64,000 nt of DNA from Pedobacter zeaxanthinifaciens (GCF_003313335.1 NZ_QMHP01000006.1:124001-188000); one strand, 5' to 3'; shown: positions 25,635 through 35,383, counted from the first letter of the stretch. A program made the numbers and translations. The notes: generated by a model from the letters alone, not told the origin.

Positions 25635-27473
25635 TTATTCCACCGTTACGGATTTTGCCAAATTTCTAGGCTGGTCAACATTACAGCCCCTCATTACAGC
25701 AATATGGTACGATAAGAGTTGCAGCGGAATGGTAGCCAACAAAGGCAAAAATGCTTCGCTTGCGTCAGGAATTTCAATGCAGTAATCAGCCATTTTTTTA
25801 ACTTCGGTATCGCCTTCAGTTACAATGGCAATCACCTGCCCTTTTCTAGCTTTTACTTCTTGTATGTTGCTTATTACTTTTTCGTACGATGAATTTTTAG
25901 TAGCAATAAATACCACTGGCATTTCTTCGTCAATTAAAGCGATAGGGCCATGTTTCATCTCGGCGGCTGGATAACCCTCAGCATGGATGTAAGAAATTTC
26001 CTTTAATTTCAGGGCACCTTCCAAAGCTACAGGGAAACCACTTCCTCTTCCTAAAAATAAACAGTTTCTAGCATCTTTAAATTTGGCAGCAATTTCCTGT
26101 ATCAATTCGTTCGATTGTAAGGCCGTTTGTATTTTATCCGGAATGCAGTCTAACTCAGTAAGTAATTCGGTAAGTTTAGAGTTGTTCAACGTACCTTTTT
26201 GTTGCGCCATGTAAAACGCCATTAAGGTTAGCACTGTAACTTGTGCGGTAAATGCCTTTGTAGATGCTACGCCAATTTCTGGTCCGGCATGGGTGTAAAC
26301 GCCTGCATGGGTAATACGCGGAATGGAAGCCCCAACTACATTACAAATACCGAAAATAGTGGCGCCTTTCTCTTTGGCCATTTCAATAGCGGCCATGGTG
26401 TCTGCAGTTTCTCCCGATTGGGAAATGGCAATTACCACATCTTTTTCAGTGATGATAGGGTTGCGGTATCTAAATTCCGAAGCGTACTCTACTTCTACAG
26501 GAATACGGGCATATTCTTCAATTAAATATTCGCCCACTAAACCTGCGTGCCACGAAGTGCCGCAAGCTACCACAATAATTCTGTCAATATTTTTAAGCTT
26601 ATCGGCAAACTCTTTGATGCCGCCTAACTGTACTTTGCCTTCCTCCGGATAAATACGTCCCCTCATACAATCGCGAATGGATCTGGGCTGCTCGTAAATT
26701 TCCTTTAACATAAAATGTTCATAGCCACCTTTTTCAAGCATTTCGAGTTTTAGCTCCAATTCTTGAATGTATGGTGTTTGAATCACATTGTCTAAACGCT
26801 TAATTTCAAGTGCATCACGTTTTAAAAAGGCAATTTCGTTATCGTTAAGGTAAATTACATTTTTAGTGTATTCTATAATAGGAGTAGCATCAGATGCAAT
26901 AAAATATTCCCCTTGCCCAACGCCGATAACCATTGGACTACCTTTCCTTGCAGCGATTAACTGGTCAGGATTTTCCTCATCCATAATTACAATGGCGTAA
27001 GCTCCCGTCACTTCATTTAAAGCTAAACGAACCGCTTCAGTGAGCTCAACGTTGCCATTTTGATAAATTTCCTCGATCAAATGCACTAAAACTTCCGTGT
27101 CTGTGTCGCTGCTAAATGAATGTCCTCTGGCCGCTAACTCTTCTTTTAAGGTGGCATAATTTTCTATAATGCCATTGTGTATAATACTGAGGTTGCCTTT
27201 TTGTGAGGTGTGCGGGTGGGAGTTCCTGTCTGAAGGTGCGCCGTGTGTTGCCCATCTGGTGTGCCCCATTCCAATGGTTCCCGATAGGTTTTTGTCAACC
27301 GAAAAATCTTCAAGTTCTTTTACTTTTCCAGCTTTTTTGTAGATGTTAAGTTGGTTGTTATCGATAAGGGCGATGCCGGCACTGTCGTACCCCCGATATT
27401 CAAGTCTTTTTAATCCTTTTAATACAATTGGCCATGCTTCTCTAAAACCGATATAGCCTACAATTCCGCACAT
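25635..27473 (-). CDS. glmS: Glutamine--fructose-6-phosphate aminotransferase (isomerizing)
   Basis: A 612-residue protein of normal length. The N-terminal nucleophile is Cys2 (MCGIVGYIGF), followed by the class II glutaminase domain (GIGHTRWATHG-like GMGHTRWATHG, HNGIIENY). Two SIS domains follow (VACGTSWHAGLVGEYLIE, AISQSGETADTMAAI, FLGRGSGFPVALEGALKLKE). The DQPRNLAKSVTVE tail is typical. It makes glucosamine-6-phosphate, the entry into peptidoglycan and LPS amino sugars. No glmS ribozyme is expected or seen upstream. It stands alone. Confidence 0.98.
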   Translation of the reverse strand: MCGIVGYIGFREAWPIVLKGLKRLEYRGYDSAGIALIDNNQLNIYKKAGKVKELEDFSVDKNLSGTIGMGHTRWATHGAPSDRNSHPHTSQKGNLSIIHNGIIENYATLKEELAARGHSFSSDTDTEVLVHLIEEIYQNGNVELTEAVRLALNEVTGAYAIVIMDEENPDQLIAARKGSPMVIGVGQGEYFIASDATPIIEYTKNVIYLNDNEIAFLKRDALEIKRLDNVIQTPYIQELELKLEMLEKGGYEHFMLKEIYEQPRSIRDCMRGRIYPEEGKVQLGGIKEFADKLKNIDRIIVVACGTSWHAGLVGEYLIEEYARIPVEVEYASEFRYRNPIITEKDVVIAISQSGETADTMAAIEMAKEKGATIFGICNVVGASIPRITHAGVYTHAGPEIGVASTKAFTAQVTVLTLMAFYMAQQKGTLNNSKLTELLTELDCIPDKIQTALQSNELIQEIAAKFKDARNCLFLGRGSGFPVALEGALKLKEISYIHAEGYPAAEMKHGPIALIDEEMPVVFIATKNSSYEKVISNIQEVKARKGQVIAIVTEGDTEVKKMADYCIEIPDASEAFLPLLATIPLQLLSYHIAVMRGCNVDQPRNLAKSVTVE

Positions 27474-27886
27474 AAATTAGGGTGTTTTTAAATAAAAAAT
27501 CGCCCTAAAGTATCTCTTTACCCCGATTAAATCAAACGTTTGCGCTGAATTTGAGGCAGATTGTTTTTGAGTAGGAAGAAAATCATTTATAGCCGTTGTA
27601 AGCTCTTGCGGGAATCTTCAAGAAAGTGCAGAAATGCCGCAATGGCGCAATAAATCGAATTGTGTTTAAGTGTTTGGTAAACAAATTATTAGCTTTGTTT
27701 TTGCGCTGGTTATTGTGGCGTGATTACGAGATAATGTGTCTATTTGCGGTTATTGAAAAAAAAAGAAAATTTTTTCAGAAAATGTAGCTGTTTTAGTGAT
27801 GAATTAGATGAAGTGGAACAATTTGAATGAAACTCGTTAGCTTGTACTAAAGGTGATTTGTGCTGCTGCGATGGGCGTAAATAAAA
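27474..27886. other. Intergenic gap upstream of glmS
   Basis: About 410 bp holding the glmS promoter. Apart from a small TTGTTTA/TAAACAA dyad near 27663-27684 I see no repeat, RNA gene or open frame of note. Confidence 0.5.
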
Positions 27887-27913
27887 AGGCCTTAAGAAAT
27901 TTTCCTAAGGCCT
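27887..27913 (-). terminator. Terminator after the DUF4270 gene
   Basis: Stem AGGCCTTA against TAAGGCCT with an 11-nt loop. On the minus strand it is followed by TTTTT. It lies 26 bp after the DUF4270 stop. Confidence 0.85.
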
Positions 27914-27938
27914 AATATATCTTTAAAACTAAATGCTA

Positions 27939-29396
27939 TTAATTGATTTTGGTATAATAGATATTGAGCTTAATTAAGTTGTCGCCAGCTGCTGGATTTT
28001 TCTTGAAGCTGCCAATTACAGCACGACCCGCAGTTGCGAAGTTTGTAGCTGCCAAATAGTAGTTTGTGGTAGTTGCTGTTGTTGGTATCACACCTAGATA
28101 AGTGCCATAATCTTCGGTTTTGCCATCCAATAAATCCTGCACGTAAGCTGTAATCACAAAAACGTATCTCTTTTTAACGGAGTCAAAATATCCGCCGAAA
28201 ACAGAGCTGTTTGCTCTAGGATCGCCGGCATAGGTATAGCCATCACCGAGGTCATTATCGGGAATGTTTTTTCTTTGCCCAGCAATATCATTTTTGTATA
28301 AAGCTAAACGTGGAGCTGCTCTAAATGGGGCTACGTCTGTTGCCGAACTTAAATCAATCACTAACTCTGCTTTGTTAATTACCATTGGACCAACTTCCTG
28401 CTTCATTTTTTTCAAATAAGGGAAAGTCAATTTGTTTCTTAAGCCACCTAGCGGTTGTAGGTAAGTAGTAGCAAATTGAGTAGTTGGTGCGTTTAATTGG
28501 TTTTGAACGGCAGTGCTGTAATTGTGCGTAATGCTAGTTGCAGCGGCGCTACCAAGTGCCGTTGAAATAGGAAAGTTAACAGATACGGTATCGGTTAAAG
28601 TAGTGGTGCTTGCGTTTTGTCTTCTGAAATATAACACCAAACCCGAGGTTGAAGTAGTAGCCGTTTGTGCAGCGAAATTGAAAAACATTACACCCCCATT
28701 GCCTAAATTAGCTTGTGAGCTTGGCCTAATTTGTACATGCAAACCTTTGAATGCACTTTGGAAATAAGAATTGTATTTCAAAGATGTAGCATCTAGATTT
28801 AACAATTTAGTGGTGATGGCTGCTTTGTCTAATTTCAATCGCAATTGCGGTTTTACTGTCATTGCGGTATCTGGAGCGCCGGTAAGCACATCGGTTACTC
28901 TGAAAGGTGTTTTAGGGAAAATCCTGCCTGAGTAGTTGCCCAAAGTTGTACTTTCGAAAGCATAGCTGCGGTTGCTGAGGTAAGAAGTTTCCTTAGAAAG
29001 GTTGTTGCTCAGCTGGTGTACATCAATGCTATAATTTGCCGTACTATCACCATAAAATTCGCTGTCGAAATTTAATACCAATACAGCAGAGTCCAATACC
29101 GGATTGGTGCCAAAGCTGAATGATTCACTGGGGATATTTACGCCTAAGGCTAAGCTGGCTTCGGTTGTTCCTAAAACAGGATCCTTAAGAAAGCCAAAAG
29201 GATAGGTAGAAAGACCGTTTGTAGCCGCTGCATTTTCTTGGATGGTTCTTGAAGTTACGGTTGCTGTATCTAACAGGCCGCCCTGTACACTACTACTAGG
29301 GTCAACTTCCAAACCTATGGTTGAAGTACGCTCACAAGAAGCGAAAAGAAAAAGACTTATCAACAAGGTTAATAAGTCTATTTTGAAGAATCTCAT
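27939..29396 (-). CDS. DUF4270 family lipoprotein
   Basis: A 485-residue protein with a lipoprotein signal (LLTLLISLFLFASC, Cys21) followed by ERTSTIGLEVDP, the family's typical start. The body is beta-rich and Ser/Thr-rich (NPVLDSAVLVLNFDSEFYGD, SIDVHQLSNNLSKETSYLSN, YPFGFLKDPVLGTTEASLAL). DUF4270 proteins are outer-membrane-associated lipoproteins of Bacteroidota with no proven role. It lies 25 bp after the GlgA-like gene, so the two are probably cotranscribed. The family call rests on recognised sequence character. Confidence 0.85.
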   Translation of the reverse strand: MRFFKIDLLTLLISLFLFASCERTSTIGLEVDPSSSVQGGLLDTATVTSRTIQENAAATNGLSTYPFGFLKDPVLGTTEASLALGVNIPSESFSFGTNPVLDSAVLVLNFDSEFYGDSTANYSIDVHQLSNNLSKETSYLSNRSYAFESTTLGNYSGRIFPKTPFRVTDVLTGAPDTAMTVKPQLRLKLDKAAITTKLLNLDATSLKYNSYFQSAFKGLHVQIRPSSQANLGNGGVMFFNFAAQTATTSTSGLVLYFRRQNASTTTLTDTVSVNFPISTALGSAAATSITHNYSTAVQNQLNAPTTQFATTYLQPLGGLRNKLTFPYLKKMKQEVGPMVINKAELVIDLSSATDVAPFRAAPRLALYKNDIAGQRKNIPDNDLGDGYTYAGDPRANSSVFGGYFDSVKKRYVFVITAYVQDLLDGKTEDYGTYLGVIPTTATTTNYYLAATNFATAGRAVIGSFKKNPAAGDNLIKLNIYYTKIN

Positions 29397-29421
29397 ATTT
29401 ATACTTAAATAAAGCCTTTTA

Positions 29422-30252
29422 CTATGCTATCGAAACCAACTCATCATTAGCAACCTCTTCGTAAAACGTATAGAAGTTGTCGTAATTTTCGGTTAAGTTA
29501 AAGGCTAAAGTTGGCTTATTAGAATCTTTAACAAATTTTAACACGGCCTCGTCTATTTTTTCATCAGCAAAAACTACCGCATCAGCATGTGTAATAGCAC
29601 CAATGTGCAAGCTGTTGCAATCACCTGAGGCGAAAGCTTCGGTATCGGCACCAGTCATGTGGTTCATGATTGCTTTTTTGTGGAATTCTGGGTTCAATTT
29701 TTCATCGAAACAGTTTTCGTAAACCGAATAAACCACTTTTGCATTTTTGAAAGTAGGATCGTTTTTGTAAGTGGTTTTGATATAAGCAGGTACTAAAGCA
29801 GTCATCCAGCCGTGGCAGTGTACCACATCAGGCGACCAGCCTAGTTTTTTAACCGTTTCCAAGGCTCCTTTGCAGAAAAAGATGGTTCTTTCATCGTTGT
29901 CTGCGTAGAACTTGTTCTCTTTATCCCTAAACACGTATTTCCTGTGGAAGTAATCTTCGTTATCCAAGAAATAAACTTGCATACGAGCCGCTGGTATAGA
30001 CGCCACTTTAATGATCAAAGGGTTGTCGTTGTCATCAATAATGATGTTCATCCCTGATAATCGGATCACCTCGTGTAGCCTATTTCTTCTTTCGTTAATG
30101 TTGCCAAACTTAGGCATCAAGATGCGGATTTCGAATCCTTTTTCCTGCATAGCCTGAGGTAATTGGCGTGTAATTTCAGAAATTTTGGTAAGTTCGAGGA
30201 AAGGCGACATCTCGTGGGTAATAATCAGTAGCTTCGTTTTTGCCATCTCCAT
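29422..30252 (-). CDS. Truncated glycogen/starch synthase-like protein (GT5 N-terminal domain only)
   Basis: A 276-residue protein; a second ATG lies at 30246 and could be the true start. It matches the N-terminal Rossmann domain of glycogen synthase: LLIITHEMSPFLELTKISEI, VQVYFLDNEDYF-like MQVYFLDNEDYFHRKYVF, and DVVHCHGWMTALVPAYIKTTY. True GlgA has KxGGL after the APF motif for ADP-glucose binding; here that site reads ELTKI. The C-terminal nucleotide-binding domain (about 200 residues) is missing. Therefore it is probably not an active synthase. In Bacteroidota the half-size form is often found beside panC, as here (divergent). A regulatory or binding role is inference. Confidence 0.82.
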   Translation of the reverse strand: MEMAKTKLLIITHEMSPFLELTKISEITRQLPQAMQEKGFEIRILMPKFGNINERRNRLHEVIRLSGMNIIIDDNDNPLIIKVASIPAARMQVYFLDNEDYFHRKYVFRDKENKFYADNDERTIFFCKGALETVKKLGWSPDVVHCHGWMTALVPAYIKTTYKNDPTFKNAKVVYSVYENCFDEKLNPEFHKKAIMNHMTGADTEAFASGDCNSLHIGAITHADAVVFADEKIDEAVLKFVKDSNKPTLAFNLTENYDNFYTFYEEVANDELVSIA

Positions 30253-30393
30253 ATATTATAAATTACAGTTAATTTAAAGATTATCAAGGGGCAAAGGTAC
30301 GGAAAATATTAATATTTATCAAGATATTGCGTTTGGGGCTTTGTAAGTATCGAATAATTACACAATTTAGCACCCTTAAATTAAATTCAGATA

Positions 30394-31242
30394 TTGAAAG
30401 TCATAGCCACCATAACCGAGCTACAGCAAACGTTAACGCCTTTAAGGCAGGGCGGAGCTAAAATAGCATTGGTACCTACCATGGGCGCATTACATAATGG
30501 TCACCTATCGCTCATTGCAGCGGCGCAAAAACAGGCCGATATCGTGGTTTGCAGTATTTTTGTAAATCCAACACAGTTTACTGATCCTAAAGATTTGGAA
30601 AAATATCCGAGGCCTTTGGAGCATGATATCAAGATGTTAACTGAGGCCGGTTGCAATTTTGTTTTTATGCCGTCGGTTAAAGAGATGTACCCAAGCTACC
30701 CAACCCCAGAAAACTGGAAGATTGATTTGGGGCCGGCAGAATTTGTGCTAGAAGGCGAGTTTAGGAAGGGGCATTATCAGGGCGTTACCCAAATTGTTTA
30801 TAAGCTTTTTGATGCGGTAAAACCTGAAGTTGCTTTTTTTGGCCAAAAGGATTTTCAGCAGGTGCTGATGATTAAAAACATGGTATTGGAGCTTGGTTTA
30901 GCGGTGGATATTGTTACTTGTCCAATTATTAGGGAAACGGACGGACTGGCCATGAGTTCCAGAAATATTCACCTTAACAAAGCCGATAGGGAACATTCCT
31001 TAGCATTGAGTAAAGCGCTTTTTTATATCGAAGAAAATTACACGACGCAACCTATTGACCGATTAGTTGAACAGGCAAAAGCAATGATTAGTAGCGTAGA
31101 AGGGGTAGAATTAGATTATTTGACTATCGTAAACGGAGATACGCTTTTGCCAATTAAAGAAAAGGCAAGTAATAATACGGTAGCTTTAATAGCAGCCAAA
31201 GTTGGAGAAACGAGGTTGATTGACAATGTGATTATCAACTAG
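30394..31242 (+). CDS. panC: Pantothenate synthetase
   Basis: A 282-residue protein starting at a TTG (30394, then KVIATITELQQTL). No ATG or GTG fits, and the residue alignment with the family supports this start. Motifs: PTMGALHNGHLSLI (His34 and His37 of the HxGH signature), FVNPTQF, FFGQKDFQQVLMI, and LAMSSRNIHL. It condenses pantoate and beta-alanine with ATP in coenzyme A synthesis. It is followed by panD, which supplies beta-alanine, after 69 bp. Confidence 0.97.
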   Translation: MKVIATITELQQTLTPLRQGGAKIALVPTMGALHNGHLSLIAAAQKQADIVVCSIFVNPTQFTDPKDLEKYPRPLEHDIKMLTEAGCNFVFMPSVKEMYPSYPTPENWKIDLGPAEFVLEGEFRKGHYQGVTQIVYKLFDAVKPEVAFFGQKDFQQVLMIKNMVLELGLAVDIVTCPIIRETDGLAMSSRNIHLNKADREHSLALSKALFYIEENYTTQPIDRLVEQAKAMISSVEGVELDYLTIVNGDTLLPIKEKASNNTVALIAAKVGETRLIDNVIIN

Positions 31243-31311
31243 TTTGTCGGTTAAATGTAGCCTTATGCCTTTTACCTTTTTACCTTCAACCTTAATTGCT
31301 AACTTTGCTGC

Positions 31312-31662
31312 ATGATTATCGAGATCTTAAAATCGAAAATACACCGCGTTAGGGTAACTCAAGCTGAATTGAATTATGTTGGTAGTATTACTATTGACGA
31401 AGATTTGATGGATGCGGCGAACATTATTGCTAACGAGAAAGTGCAAATTGTGAATAACAATAACGGTGAACGCTTTGAAACTTACGTAATTAGAGGTGAG
31501 AGAGGAACCGGTACAGTTTGCTTAAATGGCGCAACTGCTCGAAAAGTACAGGTTGGTGATATATTGATTATCATGTCATACGGTTCTTTACCTATTGAAG
31601 AAGCCAAAAAATACCAACCTATTTTGGTGTTTCCTGATGACAACAATAGGTTGTTAAAGTAG
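31312..31662 (+). CDS. panD: Aspartate 1-decarboxylase
   Basis: A 116-residue proenzyme. The self-cleavage site Gly24-Ser25 is intact ([19 protein letters not shown]), giving the pyruvoyl cofactor on Ser25. Further motifs are [19 protein letters not shown] and [21 protein letters not shown]. It makes beta-alanine from aspartate for the adjacent PanC. Length and start (ATG 31312) are normal. Confidence 0.97.
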   Translation: MIIEILKSKIHRVRVTQAELNYVGSITIDEDLMDAANIIANEKVQIVNNNNGERFETYVIRGERGTGTVCLNGATARKVQVGDILIIMSYGSLPIEEAKKYQPILVFPDDNNRLLK

Positions 31663-31763
31663 TACGTCTAATTGGTAGCTGCTTAAACAACGGCTTTCTT
31701 GTAAGCTGTTTCTGATTTAATGAACCCAATTGTAAAATTCGGATTTAAAATCCTGCGATAGTG

Positions 31764-31786
31764 CTTCGAGATTGCAAATCTCGAAG
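31764..31786. repeat. Perfect hairpin next to the 102-bp array
   Basis: Ten-bp perfect arms (CTTCGAGATT against AATCTCGAAG) around GCA, 100 bp after panD and directly before the tandem array. It has no T-tract and is probably a palindromic repeat rather than a terminator. Confidence 0.6.
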
Positions 31787-31791
31787 AGCGG

Positions 31792-32303
31792 GGTATTCTT
31801 GGTTAAATCTTCAGTTTTCTTTGCGTTCCCTGTGTGCTTTGCGGTTTTTTTTTTAACGCAGAGAAAAAAGAGAGTTTTGCAGAGATCGCAAAGGTATTTC
31901 TTGGTTAAATCGTCAGTTTTCTTCGCGTTCCTTGTGTGCTTTGCGGTTTAATTTTTTTTAACGCAGAGGAAAAAGAGAGTTTTGCAGAGATCGCAAAGGT
32001 ATTTCTTGGTTAAAATCTTCAGTTTTCTTTGCGTTCGCTGTGTGCTTTGCGGTTTATTTTTTTAGCGCAGAGGAAAAAGAGAGTTTTGCAGAGATTGAAG
32101 GTATTTCTTGGTTAAATCTTCAGTTTTCTTTGCGTTTCTTTGAGTGCTTTGCGGTTTAATTTTATCGCAGAGGAAAAAGAGAGTTTTGCAAAGAACGCGA
32201 AGGTATTCTTGGTTAAATCTTGAGGTTTTCTTTGCGTTCCTGTGTGCTTTGCGGTTTATTTTTTTTACGCAGAGGTAAAAAAGAGTTTTGCAGAGAACGC
32301 GAA
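31792..32303. repeat. Tandem array, five units of 101-105 bp
   Basis: Units begin with GGTATT(T)CTTGGTTAAAT at 31792, 31893, 31998, 32100 and 32202. Each carries TTTGCGTTCC, TGTGTGCTTTGCGG, a T-run of varying length, ACGCAGAGGAAAAAGAGAG and TTTTGCAGAGA. Ends of a unit can pair (CTTTGCGTTC with GAACGCRAAG). Copies differ by point changes and T-tract length. No gene is seen in the 919-bp gap 31663-32581, which also holds the elements at 31764 and 32396. Confidence 0.88.
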
Positions 32304-32395
32304 GGTGTCCCCGTTTTTTAGAGCTTTGTTGAAGTTTGTGTATTGCAGGAAATTTTGTTAACTAAACCCGATTGAAGTGAAAATACTTTTGCTGC

Positions 32396-32442
32396 AGATT
32401 ACTTCTCCGAATTATCGGAGCAGGCTGTGCCTCGCAATGACG
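32396..32442. repeat. Dispersed GTCATTGCGAG-type palindromic element
   Basis: Read on the minus strand it goes from CGTCATTGCGAGGCACAG through a CTCCGA/TCGGAG stem to GAAGTAATC. This resembles the widespread Bacteroidota intergenic sequence GTCATTGCGAG...GAAGCAATC. A related TGTCATTCTGAG form occurs at 61133. Confidence 0.55.
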
Positions 32443-32581
32443 AAAAAAAGCAAAAGATTGTAACGGAAAGCGGGACTGAAGTAACAGATAACCACGGCAA
32501 TTGCTTTTCAAAACATAAAATTATGCTCCAAAATTTAAAAACGCTCCGGTTCAGTTGGCTGTTGGAGACTAATAAATCTAC

Positions 32582-35383
32582 TTAATGCGCTTCTAGCCAA
32601 TTTATGCCCTCACCAATTTCAATTTCTATGGGCACTTCTGTTTTTATAGCGGTTTTCATCCTATGGGTAATAATTTCCTTTACCTGTTCTTTTTCGTTTT
32701 TTATTACGTCAAAAACCAACTCATCATGCACTTGCATGGTCATTTTTGATTGCAATTTTTGTGCTGCCATATCTTTATGGATGTTGATCATAGCAATTTT
32801 GATCATGTCTGCAGCTGAACCTTGGATGGGTGCGTTGATGGCATTTCGTTCTGCGTAGCCTCTAACCGTCATGTTGGCCGAATTGATATCTCTTAAATAC
32901 CTGCGGCGTCCCATAATGGTTTCCACATAACCATTTTCGCGGGCGAAATTCATGGTGTCGCTCATGTAGTTTTTGATGCCAGGATATTGGATAAAGTACT
33001 GGTCAATAATTTCTGCAGCTTCTTTACGTGGGATGTTTAAATTTTGCGAAAGGCCAAATGCGGATTGACCGTAAATAATTCCAAAATTAACCGCTTTTGC
33101 ATTTCTACGTTGGTTAGAGGTTACCTCGTTAATGCTCACGCCGTACACTTTGGCGGCGGTAGCGGTATGGATATCAATGCCGTTCAAAAAGGCATCTAAC
33201 ATGTTGGCTTCTTTGCTGATTTCGGCGATAATCCTCAGCTCAATTTGCGAGTAATCCGCAGAAAGTAAGATGTGGTCATCATCACGAGCGATAAATGCTT
33301 TACGCACTTCGCGGCCCCTATCAGTTTTAATAGGGATATTTTGAAGGTTAGGATTGTTGGAACTTAACCTGCCGGTAGCCGCTACCGCCTGGTTGTAGCT
33401 GGTATGTACCCTTCCAGTACGTGGGTTAACTAATAAAGGGAGTGCATCAACGTAAGTGGATTTTAGCTTTTGCATTTGACGGAAATCCAAAATATCCTGT
33501 ACAATGTCGCTTTTTGCAGCTAGAGCGGTAAGCACATCTTCACCGGTTTGGTATTGTCCGGTTTTCGTTTTCTTCGCTTTTGGATCTAACTTTAAATGAT
33601 CAAAAAGCACCTCGCCCAATTGCTTAGGTGAAGCTAAGTTAAACTTCAGCCCTGCTTTATCATATACTGAAAGCTCGGCCTTTAAAATCTCTTCTTGAAG
33701 CTGTGCCGAATAGTTAGCTAGTGTTTCAGCATCAATTCGCACCCCTTCTTTTTCCATATCGGCTAATACGTAAATTAATGGGTTTTCAATCTCCGAAGCT
33801 AATTTACTTGCATTTCGTTCCGCTAACATGGGTTCAAAAACATTGGCCAATTGCAGCGTTACATCAGCATCTTCAGCGGCGTAATCTACTACTTTTTCTA
33901 CCGGAACATCTTTCATGTTGAGTTGTCCCTTGCCTTTTGGTCCAATGAGCTTGGTAATAGAAATTGGTGTATAGCCCAAATAGTTTTCAGATAGTACGTC
34001 CATGCCGTGTCTGGTATCAGGATCAATTAGGTAATGTGCCAGCATGGTATCAAATAGCTCGCCTTTTAGGTCGATGCCGTACCATTTCAATACCAATAAA
34101 TCGTACTTTATATTTTGACCGATTTTTACGATGGTTTCGTTTTCAAAAACGGGTCTAAATTCTTCTAGTATCGCTAAAGTTTCTTCTCTGTTTTCTGGCG
34201 TGGGAATGTAATATCCTTTACCAGGCTCAATGGAGAATGATAATCCTACCAGGTCAACCAAATTGGCATCTACCCCTGTAGTTTCAGTATCGAAAGAGAT
34301 TTTGGCTTGTTGTAGTAAGAGCGTTACCAATGCTGCCCTAGCCTCGGGAGTTGCTACCAATTGATAATCGTGTGGTGTATTGTCGATGTTTTTAGCATCA
34401 ATTGGAGTATCAAAAAGCGAAGGTTGGTTTTCAGGCTCCTTAATGGTAACAGAAACCGAATTGCCGAATAAATCTTGCTGTCCGCCTTTACCTTCATTTA
34501 CACTAAAGTTATCGCCAAAAACACGCTTTCCAATGGTTCTAAATTCCAGTTCGGCAAACAAGGGTTCAAGCAATTCTTTGCTAGGTTCTTCAACCAATAA
34601 CTGCTGCTCGTTAAACTCAATAGGTACATTTAAAATAATTGTAGCTAATTTTTTGGAGATGAGCCCTTGTTCCACATGGTTTTCGATGTTTTCTTTTTGT
34701 TTTCCTTTAAGTTCATGCGTATGGGCAAAGATATTTTCCATGCTGCCGTACTGCTTAATTAACGCTTTAGCAGTTTTTTCGCCAATACCCGGAATGCCCG
34801 GGATGTTGTCCACGGCATCGCCCCAAAGGCCCAAAATATCTATCACTTGATCAACCCTTTCGATTTCCCATTTGGCTAAAATTTCAGGAACGCCTAAAAT
34901 TTCCATATCGTTACCCATACGGGCAGGTTTGTAGATGAAAATATTTTCTGATACTAGCTGTGCAAAATCCTTATCGGGAGTCATGCAATATACCTGAAAA
35001 CCAGCCTTTTCTCCTTCTTTAGCCAAAGTGCCAATAATGTCGTCAGCTTCGTAACCATCTTTGGTAATCACCGGGATGTTAAATCCTTCGATTAACCTAA
35101 AGATATACGGAATGGCTTTTGAGAGGTCTTCTGGCATTGCCTCGCGGTGTGCTTTGTAAGCTTCAAATTCAGTATGTCGTTCCGTAGGGGCATCAGTATC
35201 AAAAACTACTGCAATATGGCTAGGCTTTTCCTTTTTTAATACCTCTAGTAGCGTGTTGGTGAAGCCCATTACGGCCGAAGTATTAATGCCAGTTGATGTA
35301 AAACGTGGGTTTTTGCTCAAGGCGAAATGCGCCCGGTAGATTAGCGCCATCCCATCTAAAAGGAAAAGTTTTTTATTGCTCAT
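32582..35383 (-). CDS. polA: DNA polymerase I
   Basis: A 933-residue protein with all three domains. The 5' nuclease is first (LFLLDGMALIYRAHFAL, AVVFDTDAPTERH, GDAVDNIPGIPGIGEKTA). The 3'-5' exonuclease is intact, with FDTETTGVD and IGQNIKYDLLVLK. The polymerase domain has AATGRLSSNNPNLQNIPI, LLSADYSQIELRI, RRNAKAVNFGIIYG and the final MQVHDELVFDV. It fills gaps in repair and removes RNA primers. It stands alone, divergent from the exported protein at 35519. The downstream side faces the repeat-filled gap. Confidence 0.98.
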   Translation of the reverse strand: MSNKKLFLLDGMALIYRAHFALSKNPRFTSTGINTSAVMGFTNTLLEVLKKEKPSHIAVVFDTDAPTERHTEFEAYKAHREAMPEDLSKAIPYIFRLIEGFNIPVITKDGYEADDIIGTLAKEGEKAGFQVYCMTPDKDFAQLVSENIFIYKPARMGNDMEILGVPEILAKWEIERVDQVIDILGLWGDAVDNIPGIPGIGEKTAKALIKQYGSMENIFAHTHELKGKQKENIENHVEQGLISKKLATIILNVPIEFNEQQLLVEEPSKELLEPLFAELEFRTIGKRVFGDNFSVNEGKGGQQDLFGNSVSVTIKEPENQPSLFDTPIDAKNIDNTPHDYQLVATPEARAALVTLLLQQAKISFDTETTGVDANLVDLVGLSFSIEPGKGYYIPTPENREETLAILEEFRPVFENETIVKIGQNIKYDLLVLKWYGIDLKGELFDTMLAHYLIDPDTRHGMDVLSENYLGYTPISITKLIGPKGKGQLNMKDVPVEKVVDYAAEDADVTLQLANVFEPMLAERNASKLASEIENPLIYVLADMEKEGVRIDAETLANYSAQLQEEILKAELSVYDKAGLKFNLASPKQLGEVLFDHLKLDPKAKKTKTGQYQTGEDVLTALAAKSDIVQDILDFRQMQKLKSTYVDALPLLVNPRTGRVHTSYNQAVAATGRLSSNNPNLQNIPIKTDRGREVRKAFIARDDDHILLSADYSQIELRIIAEISKEANMLDAFLNGIDIHTATAAKVYGVSINEVTSNQRRNAKAVNFGIIYGQSAFGLSQNLNIPRKEAAEIIDQYFIQYPGIKNYMSDTMNFARENGYVETIMGRRRYLRDINSANMTVRGYAERNAINAPIQGSAADMIKIAMINIHKDMAAQKLQSKMTMQVHDELVFDVIKNEKEQVKEIITHRMKTAIKTEVPIEIEIGEGINWLEAH

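Noticed and set aside
27474..27886. glmS ribozyme or other riboswitch upstream of glmS
   Set aside because: No matching conserved core was visible, and this ribozyme is mainly known from Firmicutes.
31792..32303. CRISPR or coding repeat
   Set aside because: Whole-unit similarity, frequent stops in all frames and variable T-tracts exclude both.
34380..34850. 156-codon plus-strand frame inside polA
   Set aside because: Antisense shadow of an intact polymerase; composition is what a reversed reading would give.
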